Notes under the pieces: generated by a model
The model's input: the letters and a program-made list of their open reading frames with translations, nothing else
What the model was told of the DNA's origin: nothing
Database searches by the model: none
Assembly: GCF_963678635.1 (NCBI RefSeq)
Contig: NC_087069.1
Coordinates: 4,228,166-4,292,165, forward strand
Reading direction: 5' to 3'
DNA: 64,000 bases
From: Symsagittifera roscoffensis
Taxonomy: Eukaryota; Xenacoelomorpha; Acoela; Convolutidae
Shown: positions 10,681-19,200 of the stretch, one piece after another
Layout: each line of letters opens with the position of its first letter
Numbering within the stretch: position 1 is the stretch's first letter
Translations under genes and position numbers: made by a program

Positions 10681-11004
10681 TTGTATATTATATTATCTCG
10701 TGTCGAGTTGCGTGTTCTTATTGAAGAAACGTAACCCGTATCAATTTTAATTGAAAAGGACATAAACACTTGTCATCTTCTTTTATCATTATCACTTCCA
10801 TATCTAGAAAATTCCTAGGTTTTTGACTGGAATACATGATGAAGGGACTCATGACTGTAACCTTGGTTACTATGATACTTTTGACCTTCTGATTACCTTA
10901 CAAATAAAAAAAGAAAAAAAATCGTTATTACACTTAACTGTATTGATCTATCCTTTTTTACAGTATTTCAAGTGTTTTTTCTAAATTGAAAAATACTGAA
11001 AGAT
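10681..11004. other. Spacer between two retrotransposons
   Basis: AT-rich sequence between the end of the PHD/RT element and the 3' tail of the minus-strand LINE. I see no reading frame, RNA gene or clear repeat. Confidence 0.5.
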
Positions 11005-11052
11005 ATTATGATTATTATTATTATTATTATGATTATTATTATTATTATTATG
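11005..11052 (-). repeat. (ATT)n microsatellite tail of the LINE
   Basis: Nearly pure ATT repeats interrupted by two ATG units. Read on the minus strand they are (AAT)n directly after the LINE coding region and about 60 bp past its stop, the position and type of tail seen in CR1/Jockey-like elements. Confidence 0.75.
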
Positions 11053-11113
11053 GATTCAGCTATTAGAGCTTGGATGTTTCCATCCTTAAGTTTCAGCGTC
11101 ATGCAAGTTTCCA

Positions 11114-13932
11114 TGTCGAAATATCGTTGTAACTATAGTTTGTCATGAAGTAATTCCAGAAGTGCTTCAGTAGTCGTGGTTTGAGTCCCTGATGGTTGGA
11201 GTGGTCGATTGAATTTGGTAAGATGTTCACAAGTTTGCAGGTTCTGAGCCAAAACTCCTGTTGGTAGATAGATTTCTTTATTTTCGGCAGTTCGAAAAAA
11301 GGTTTCTCTGATAACCGGGTGGCTCTGTCGAATTACTTTAAACAAAAATACTCTGTGGCATCATTTTTATGTTAACCATTCAACATCTTGGACATAAATA
11401 GTAGATCCAATAAATGCATATACAAGGTCAGCGGTAAAATGTTGCATTGCATCAGATTTGTTACGTAGTCGTTCCGGCCATTTACCCATGTCAGTGCTTT
11501 CTCTTGCACTTTTTCGATCAATCTAAGCATTTTAATGCTTGCTGCTCAGCAACTTGACCCATATAACAGCACTTGTAAAATCATCGATTTAAATATATTA
11601 AGTTTCACGCGCATTGGTAGTCCCTTTGAAGTGATTCGTTTCAGCATGTAAAAGGTCTTAAGGGCTTTGGAAATATTATTGCTTATAGTTTCATTCCATT
11701 TCATAATCCGCGAGACTAATAACCCAAGATCTTTCTGTACTTCAACTTCCGGTGTTGCAATATTCTTGAAAGTCATTTGGTTGCATTCACCTGTAAAGCT
11801 CATGTAAGAGCATTTACCAACATGCAGCGGTTGTTTGTGAGATGAACTCCATTTGAACACTCTGTCTAGATCAGTTTGAAAAATGTTGCTCTGTTGATTG
11901 ATTTTAATGAATTTGACATCATCGGCGCATATGAGAGGTGTAGAGAATTTACATTGCGACGGTATGTCATTTATGTAGATAAGAAATAAGATGCTTGCTA
12001 AAATTGACCCTTGTGGGACACCACTGTTTAATAATCTTTCTGTGGATAATTGATTTTCTACCCTTATTTTGTGGGTACGTTTGGTAAGATACGAGCTGAG
12101 TAGTTTAAGCAATTTCCCACTTATACCGATATCTTGATTTTTGCGCAGCAATAATTGATGGTCTACCCTGTCAAATGCCTTTTCGTAATTTGTGTACACA
12201 ACTTCTACAGATTTTCCATCATTGATTGCTTTATAGACCTTGTTCAGATAAACAATCATTTGAACTACGCATGATCGTTCTTTGCGGAAACCGTATTGCT
12301 GATTGGAGATGAGCGGCTCGAAAAATTCATAGATGTCGAGGAACATACATCGCTCAAAAATTTTAGATACGATTGCAAGTAACGAAACCGTTCTGTAGTT
12401 TTCCACCATATATTTACACGATTTCTTATTAGTCGGGTTAACGATCGCGCATTTCCAATAGCTGGGGAAACTGCAGGTTTGTTTGATCTTATAGAAAAGA
12501 ACATTTAGTGATTTAGCGATGTTTTTTGAGCAGTTCTTATAAAGAATTGCGGGTATTTTATCTGGGCCACTTGCTTTTGTACAGTCCAGAGTTCTGCAGA
12601 TGTTTTGTATGCGTTGCTCCGAGATATCAAAATCATCTAATTTCGTGGTTGATAAGTTTTGAGGCTCACCAAGACTTGGAGGATCGGAGGGTTTTGAGAA
12701 ATTATCGTCAAAGAAATCAGCAAAAAGTTCCACTTTTTCGGCATTTGATTGAGCTTCTTTGCTACCATAAATAAGTTTTGATGGTACTCTGGACGACTTA
12801 AATGTACGGTAAAATTTGAAAAGCTTATCAGTTGATCTAGAATCATATAGCTCTGATTCAAATTTAATTTGGTCTTGTTCAACGGCAAAATCGTATTCTT
12901 TTTGTAGAGATAAAACACGGTTGTGCAGAGCTGGGTACTTTTTCTTAGCGGTGTTCAATTTCATGATGATATTGGATGTGGATTGGGTAATCCATGGCGC
13001 GAGTCTGCCTCGATGCCTTGTTCGAGTAGGGACATGGCGTTCGATTTTGATGTTCAACCATTTATACCAGTCCGACAATAACACATCAGGGTTAGACCAA
13101 CAGAAGCCTTGAAAAGGGTTGTCTATTATATCCGCATTTAAGGCTTTAAAATCGGCTTTACAGTAGCTGAACATTTTCGACTCATTGTGGTATGATCGGA
13201 AAACATTGTTTACTTTTCGAATTTCAAACTTTGCTGTAATTGGAAAATGGTTTGACATGCTTGAAATGGATAAGGGTTTGACTTTCGTTGAGACGAGATT
13301 CAGTTCACCTTTTGAGAATAAGAGATCTAAAGTACCCGTAGCAGCTGTTGGGAAATCTATATGTTGTTCTAGTTCAAGGTGATCAACTTCATCAAGGAAA
13401 CTCTGAGATTCGCAATTTTCGCTACTTCTGATGTTCCAGTCGATATCCAAGTTGAAATTGCCGTAGATTATTGTTGCATCAACCTGTGACATCAATGTTT
13501 CAATTTCTTTAAAAATTAATTTGATCATTTCATCGTTAAGGTGATAGTGGCTGGTTTGCGGTGGATTGTAGAAGCTAACAATTAATATTTTTCTGTTCTG
13601 AAAATTTACTATGCACCCTACAGCAGCACCTTGGCTTTCTTCAGGTAGTGATATTTTTTGACAATGAAATGAGTGCATAATTCCAATCATAACGCCTCCG
13701 TGCTTTGTCTGACCTTTAGGAGCTTTTCTATCAGATCTAAATAGTTGATAAGACGGCAGAAAAATTTCGCTATCTTCCTGTTCATCGGTAAGCCAAGTTT
13801 CTGATATTAGAATAATGTTGTAGTTCTGCGAGGCAAGAAATGATGAAAGCTCCACTCTACGCTGAAGAAGGTATATACTTCTGATATTGAAACATAATAC
13901 ATCTAAATCTTCCGTAGTACTTGATAGTCAAT
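11114..13932 (-). pseudogene. LINE ORF2: AP endonuclease + reverse transcriptase (769 codons open)
   Basis: The main open frame is 13855-11546, and the same reading without an ATG extends upstream to 13932 (LCFNIRSI, a typical endonuclease start). Endonuclease landmarks are ISETWL near the N-terminus, YGNFNLDIDW and SNHFPI. RT landmarks are ASGPDKIP, the motif A region YTNYEKAFDRVDH, GVPQGSI and CADDVK. A stop at 11546 is followed in the same frame by a typical CR1/Jockey thumb and tail reading (ILPLTLYMHLLDLLF), with more stops, to about 11114. In three places where the family has a conserved catalytic Asp (GDFN, SDHFP, motif A Asp) this copy has Asn. It is therefore inactive in both nuclease and polymerase, besides the nonsense changes. 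Confidence 0.85.
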
Positions 13933-14064
13933 CAATTTTGGTTTCGTCTCAATTGACATATAATTTCAGTCCTATTATGCGTATATCTTTTGTGGTTGTT
14001 CCGTCGTTAATCAATTCTCTTCTTTTCATCAATAATTTATTTTCTATTTCTTGTTCCTCTTTAT

Positions 14065-14402
14065 TCAAACTTTATGATATAAACACTTTTGTGCTGCTTT
14101 CAGCTGCTTTGCTTTCGCTAGAAGTTTTCTAGCAGTCCAGGTATTGTTCGGTCGCACTAAAATAGTACGAGGGCGTTGTTTGTCTTTGTCAAATTTTCCT
14201 AGACGTTTTAAGTCGGCGATACAGTTTGTTTCTTCCCGTAGGTGGTTAAGCACTTTTTCAATTTCATACGAATCATGAGACAAAATTTCGTCTTGAGTTG
14301 CAATTATATCTTTGCCATTTGCGTCTTTCTTCCGTGTATATTCCTTTATTCCATTTATTCTAATTTGTAAATTATTTTCGTTGGGTGCTGGCGGGGTTGG
14401 GT
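14065..14402 (-). pseudogene. LINE ORF1, C-terminal half
   Basis: Codes for IRINGIKE, a helical region (EIEKVLNHLREETN), then RPRTILVRPNN and a Lys-rich end (ARKLLAKAKQLKAA), the pattern of the ORF1 C-terminal RNA-binding domain in CR1/Jockey-like elements. It is cut at 14402 by the hAT element. Removing the hAT and one 8-bp duplication joins it in frame to the N-terminal half at 15632-15976, giving a 224-residue ORF1. Confidence 0.8.
14395..14402. repeat. hAT target-site duplication, left (GGTTGGGT)
   Basis: Perfect 8-bp match to 15632-15639, the length expected for hAT transposases. Confidence 0.95.
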
Positions 14403-14623
14403 CAGGGTTATCGATTCGAATCCGAGTATTCCACCCGAATACCGAGTATTCGGCACTTCGAAGCCGAATCCGAATATTAAAATTTTGAAATCCGAATATC
14501 GAATCCGAATATTTTTTTTTTTGCCGAATACCGAATAATCCAGGGTCCACTGCTAAAAAACCCGAATATTCCGAATATTGGTTTACTGTTTTGTTTCACT
14601 ATATTTTTCTGTTTTTTTTTAAG

Positions 14624-14743
14624 ATGGCTAATGTAGAAGAGTCTGATGTCGCTGCCGGGGCGTCAACGACTTCGATGACTAAACACACGCAAGTGTGTGA
14701 TAGCAAAACGGTCCAAACTGTCTCTGCAAAGCAACAAGTCTGA
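14624..14743 (+). pseudogene. hAT transposase N-terminal fragment (39 codons)
   Basis: A short frame from ATG at 14624 (MANVEESDVAAG) to TGA at 14743. Its position just after the left subterminal repeats and before the C-terminal fragment suggests it is the start of the original transposase, with the middle lost by deletion. The assignment is by position; the peptide itself has no motif. Confidence 0.45.
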
Positions 14744-15188
14744 TGCTGCGTTAGCTGTGAAGGTTATAAAATTTCTTAATCATTTGGCACATATGGAACC
14801 AGCTCTTAATTCTCCAATTCGCACTGTTTTGGGTAAGTGGATTGATAACAATCCTGTTATCACTGCCCTGATTAATAAATCGGGGAGTTTTTTTGAAACT
14901 ATTCGAAAGTTCGCTGTTGAACCCGAAAGTGCCACACAGGTGGCGTCTAATGATCATCAATATGTGGCTGTGGAAGAAGGTTTGTCTTTTGCAGAGTTCA
15001 ATAACAATTGCCAATTAGATGAGTTTGACATTTTCGCTTTTCTGGAAAATTTTCGTCCGTCCAGTGTTGATCCAGAGCGCCTATTTTCTTTATGCCGACT
15101 CAGTCGCAACTACTTACAAAATCGATTATCACCTGAGAATCATTCACGAAATGTTTTCTTAAATAAGAATAAAAGGTTTTTGAAATAA
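14697..15188 (+). pseudogene. hAT transposase C-terminal (dimerisation) fragment
   Basis: 163 codons ending in SSVDPERLFSLCRLSRNYLQ and RLSPENHSRNVFLNKN, the well-known hAT C-terminal dimerisation pattern (S..ER.FS......RNRLSPE.....FL..N). The upstream part corresponds to the region between the catalytic core and this domain. The catalytic Asp-Asp part of the RNase-H fold is missing, so no active transposase is encoded. TAA follows at 15186-15188. Confidence 0.85.
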
Positions 15189-15245
15189 AACTGTTCATTA
15201 GCAAACTTGTTTTAAAATTACGGTCTCTTTTTTAAATAGTGTCAC

Positions 15246-15353
15246 TCGATTTAGCTCGAAAAACTGGGTTGTCACTGATTTTTAACAGTTTTTAGCGATC
15301 TCAGTCGATTTAGCTCGAAAAACTGGGTTGTGAGTTGTGACTGATTTTTAACA
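15246..15353 (+). repeat. Imperfect ~58-bp tandem duplication inside the hAT element
   Basis: The string TCGATTTAGCTCGAAAAACT followed by GGGTTG and a TGACTGATTTTTAAC end occurs twice in succession. It is outside the transposase frame, between its stop and the right subterminal repeats. Confidence 0.7.
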
Positions 15354-15631
15354 TTTACTCACTCCCGCGATTTTTACATTATTACGCAAGTCACAGCCAA
15401 TTCTACTTGAAAAATGCTATGTTCAATACTTTTTATAGAATTTGTTGTATCAAACTTTTATGCTAAGTTTTTTGGGAAAATAACCAAATATCCGAATAGT
15501 TGTTCGAGTAGTAACATTTGGCCGAAGCCGAATCCGAATAGTAAGGGCACTATTCGGCCGAAGTCGAATATCGAATGGTTGGGCCGCGGCGAATAACGAA
15601 TATCAAAAAATCCGAGTATTCGACATCCCTG

Positions 15632-15639
15632 GGTTGGGT
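15632..15639. repeat. hAT target-site duplication, right (GGTTGGGT)
   Basis: Perfect copy of 14395-14402. Confidence 0.95.
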
Positions 15640-15976
15640 TGGAAGTTATTAGTGACGTAGAATTATACTTAGCTTTATTGAGATCCTCCTTCAGTTCTGA
15701 TATGGTTGCCTTAATGATTCCAACGGCCTCATCCATGGACTCGTTTCTGGCCATCAGTTGTTTTACGGGGTTAAGACAATGGTCACAAAACCATTTGATT
15801 CCTTTCACAACATCGAATAGGTTGAGGGCCTCCAGCGAGACATCAGTACATTTTTGGTGTAGCCAATTGTCGCATTTGTCGCATTGGATTGCTTGTTCCT
15901 CTTTGTCCTTGATTTTTCTGCTGCAGGACCCGCACATTGAATTACTTGCACTTGCAAGACGCTTGTTGCGTGCCAT
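15632..15976 (-). pseudogene. LINE ORF1, N-terminal half with PHD finger
   Basis: Starts at ATG 15976 (MARNKRLASAS). A PHD/zinc finger follows: CGSCSRKI, CDKCDNWLHQKC, WFCDHC. Then a coiled-coil-like region (MDEAVGIIKATISELKEDLNKA) reaches the hAT insertion point. The sequence N-S-T-S-L-I-T-S-N-P-T continues in frame into P-P-A-P-N-E-N-N of the other half once the insert is removed. PHD-type fingers are known in ORF1 of CR1-like elements. The ATG is preceded by the 5' UTR boxes at 15990-16038. Confidence 0.82.
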
Positions 15977-15989
15977 ATCAAATTTGAAA

Positions 15990-16022
15990 CTATTTAATAA
16001 GTTTATCACAACAATTAGGCTT
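15990..16022 (-). repeat. 33-bp 5'-end box, second copy
   Basis: Exact reverse complement of 7434-7466. Part of a local direct repeat: ATAAGTTTATCACAAC is found at 15997-16012 and 16023-16038, period 26 bp. It probably belongs to the LINE 5' UTR. Confidence 0.8.
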
Positions 16023-16066
16023 ATAAGTTTATCACAACTCCATATGGTCAATGGATCTTGAAAATA

Positions 16067-16085
16067 ATTTTTCTCCAGACTCTGA
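16067..16085 (+). promoter_or_regulatory. Splice-acceptor-like sequence just before the TNPO3 start codon
   Basis: AATTTTTCTCCAG ends at 16078, 7 bp before the ATG at 16086, and looks like a good 3' splice site. The gene may have a 5' UTR intron (with the first exon upstream of or inside the LINE) or receive a trans-spliced leader. No TATA box or clear initiator is visible in the 47 bp between the LINE 5' end and this site. Confidence 0.4.
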
Positions 16086-16290
16086 ATGTCCGCAGCTGAA
16101 GTGATAAAACTCGTTGATCAGTTGTATGGTCAGTCCGGCGATAAATCCTCAAAATCAGTTGCTGATAAGAAGTTACAGTCTTTTCAATCTACATCTTCGG
16201 CCTGGCCTGTTTCACTAGAGCTTTTGACAAAGGCTAACCCTCCTGAAGTGTATTATTTTGCAGCAAATACGCTGAGAACAAAAATACAAG
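16086..16290 (+). CDS. TNPO3: TNPO3 exon 1 (start)
   Basis: Begins MSAAEVIKLVDQLYG and ends YYFAANTLRTKIQ, matching the N-terminal importin-beta repeat. Donor is AAG|GTCAGT, phase 1. Intron 1 is only 77 bp. Confidence 0.9.
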
Positions 16291-19200
16291 GTCAGTTCAA
16301 AGTCTCTGTTTATGAAGCCATTTAGAAAAAAAACGTAAAATTTGTTTCATCAAATTGTATGTTTTAGACAGTTTTGCTGAAATCGGTAATGGCTGGCAGG
16401 AAATACGTGACTCGATTTTGGGAATACTTCTTGGGTCTACTGTTTTCTCGAAGTCAACCAATAGCCAGCTTTCAGTAGCTGTAGCACACTTGGCTTTACA
16501 ATGCGAAGAATGGAACCATTGCTTATTACATTTGAAAAGTTTTGTGAACCCTTCGTCTTCTGCCAGGACAGCTTTGGTGGTTATGCAGATTTTGCAGTAC
16601 ATCCCAGAAGACATCGAGTGTGTTTCGTTTGATTTTTTTGGCCCTATTTATTCGTCCAAGTTTTCGCAGATTCGACTCTATATGATATTAACTATAATTA
16701 CACTTGCGAAGCTAGTGTATTAGTACGAACCTTCTTTTTTTCCAACCCAAATCGCAAATATTGGTGTGGCTTTTTTATGGTGGGGCAACTTTACAGCTTT
16801 TTGATAGCATGTGCTTTGACATTCGAATCGTAATAAACTATAACAGTTGATGCAGTTTTAATTCATCAAATGAACCGAAAAAAAAGTATTTGTTTCAAAC
16901 ATCGTCACAATAATAAAAACTCGATTTCAGAAATTTTCTAACTCAATATATCTCAAATTTTTTGAAATGCATTATCTATACATAATGTGGCTTTATGGTT
17001 CGCAATTTGTTACATGCAAAGTTAGTGTGGGTGCCTTCAGTTTGTTATATTTCAATTTTTTTTTTTTGCAAAATTGAGTCTAATTGTATTTGGTGCTGAA
17101 TCGCATTGGTAATTTGCTAGCATATGTAGCTGCTTTATTCGTGACTAGTGTTTGTTGGTCGTTAAGCTTGAAAGGCTGAGGGGATAGTGCGTGAGACTTA
17201 AAGAGTCTCTTGATTGCTGTAGGTCGCAGATTCGAATCGTACATGTAGCCGAGTTTTTGATAATTCGAGGCTTATTTCTACTTTTACTTATTTAATTTGA
17301 TAGAGCTGCTTTTTGATCGTGTTCTCGCAAGTGTTTGCGAAGCGCAGCTTTGTCTCTGTGTAAAACATGATATCAGCTACTTTTTTGTGAGAGCAAATAA
17401 CAATGCGATAGCAAAAAATTACACAAAGTTGGAGCAAGTTTGGATGTATTTCTCTATTGTTACAGTAGCAAAAGACTGGAGTTGGGAGAAAACAGACGAA
17501 ATAAACTTAAACTCGAATTCAGCCAAGATGCTCCACAATGTATCGACTTATTCGCTTCACTACTCAAAATACAGTGTACAGAAAGAGAAGAAGTGTTACT
17601 CCGAATATTCAAATGTCTCACAAGTTGGCTCAGAGCAGATTTGATCCATACTAGTGCGATAAACAGTGGATCTTTTTGTGATTTGTCTTTTCACCTTCTC
17701 AAGGAAAATTCGACAACCTCTCAATCACATGAAGTTTTGACGGATTTTGTCTGTGCCGTTGTGCAAGCGTGTTTTGTGAGTAAAACTGATTCTGTTACAA
17801 ATTCTAAGTTTCCTGTAAAAAATTCAACCTGAATCACTGTCCCCGTCCCCCTTGAAATGAAATGACGTTTTCAAAAGTTATTCACACGTGTAGAACTCCT
17901 TCAAAAATTACGTGCTTCATTGCATTGTTGCTGTGCAAATAGTTTAACATTTGTTTAAACAGCATGAGTTATATCCGCTTTATTTCTTATGTCATTTAAG
18001 TTGACCAAGTTGCGTTTCAGAAACAAGCGACGTCGGATGAGTTTTTGGCCAAAGTGTACGACGGAGTTGTGCAGTTGAGGGAGCCATACATTATGTCGGT
18101 TGCACATGAAGATGCCGAGAAATCTATGAACTTTGTCACTATTTTCGCATCCACTGCCGAAGTTTTTCTAGGTAATTTTTAAATGATTTACCAACAAGTG
18201 TGCCTCTAAATCATCAGTCTGATTTTAAATCGGATTTGTCGTAATGCAATCATTTTGCTTATATTTAATATGATTCAAATTTTCAAACTTATCAAAATAA
18301 AACGGAACTTTGTCTATATTTTAGATTCGATTCAATCGCTTTCAAACAATGGAATCGGCAGCAAAGTCATCCTTGACATGCTGCTGGACTGTTGCGGACA
18401 CTATGATTTCGAAATAGCTCTGCACACTTTCAACTTCTGGTTCGCTTTTGCCGAGTCAATCTCAAGACAGAGCAACAGCGAAGAATTTATCTCTCAGTTT
18501 GCGCCCTATTATGAACGTCTTATTGTGTCCCTGTTCAGATTGTGTCAGTTGGAACCAGATAGAAGTGATTTGTTGAGTATGAAAGATGACTTTTACGAGT
18601 TCAGAAATCTAGCCAGGGATCTCATCATGGAGTCCGTACAGATTGTGCATCCTATGAAGATTGTAGTCATGGCCAAAAGTGTGATCGAAACACAGGTATC
18701 TTTTTTTAAAGAAGATTAGTTGTTCAATTGAAATGAAAGTTGTGCTTATAGAGTGTAGGACTAAAATTATATTCTTAAAATACTTTTTTCAATAACACTT
18801 AGTTATTCAGATTGGTTCGTTTTGTTCAAATATGGGAACCGGTGGGTTTTGGAAAACTAGATTCTAAGAAAATTTTTGGTCTTTATTGTAATAAAAGCAT
18901 TAAAAGCACGTAACGAAATGCACATGCTGTTTAAGATTATGCTTTAGAAACATCCAACTTTGAGTGAACTAATTTAGCAAAGAGCAAATGAGTATCAGAG
19001 ATCCTATGAATAGTTCTTGGGAATTAATTTTGCTCTTTGTTTTCACAGGAGGTTCTTAGAGGGTCTTAAACCAAATGCATGTCATCGGCAGTGCTAGCTT
19101 TACTACCTCTAAACTCACTCCTTACTCAGTGTTGTGTCCCCCCATTGTCAAGTCAAGTCACTCTTTGGACGGACTCTTGTTGAGCAATCGGTCTCCCTTT

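Larger units (their letters stand above)
14403..15631 (+). mobile_element. hAT DNA transposon, internally deleted (1229 bp)
   Basis: It is bounded by the 8-bp duplication GGTTGGGT on both sides and begins CAGGGTTATCGA; its end, read in reverse, begins CAGGGATGTCGA (10 of 12 matching), as in hAT terminal inverted repeats. Many copies of a CCGAATA/TATTCGG motif crowd both subterminal regions, as expected for transposase binding sites. Inside are an N-terminal fragment of transposase (14624-14743) and a C-terminal part with the hAT dimerisation signature (14697-15188). At about 0.2 kb of coding N- and C-termini it lacks the catalytic core and would depend on transposase in trans. It lies in ORF1 of the minus-strand LINE. 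Confidence 0.92.
11005..16038 (-). mobile_element. CR1/Jockey-like LINE, near full length, split by a hAT insertion
   Basis: Minus-strand element with ORF1 (PHD finger, then an ORF1-type domain; 15976 down to 14065), ORF2 (AP-type endonuclease then RT; about 13932 to 11114) and an (AAT)n tail. Its 5' end lies near 16022-16038, marked by two copies of ATAAGTTTATCACAAC (15997-16012 and 16023-16038) and the 33-bp box shared with 7434-7466. Without the 1229-bp hAT insert it is about 3.8 kb. ORF1 would be open before the hAT insertion; ORF2 has stop codons near its end and changed catalytic residues, so the copy is dead. Confidence 0.85.

Noticed and set aside
11008-11050. Independent microsatellite locus
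   Set aside because: Better explained as the 3' tail of the minus-strand LINE that ends there.
14065-14550. Reading the 161-codon minus-strand frame as one protein
   Set aside because: Its first ~50 codons come from the hAT terminal sequence; only the part up to 14402 is LINE ORF1.
17297-17644. 115-codon frame upstream of and overlapping TNPO3 exon 3
   Set aside because: It is in a different frame from the conserved TNPO3 reading and begins in repeat sequence; the acceptor at 17465 explains the switch.
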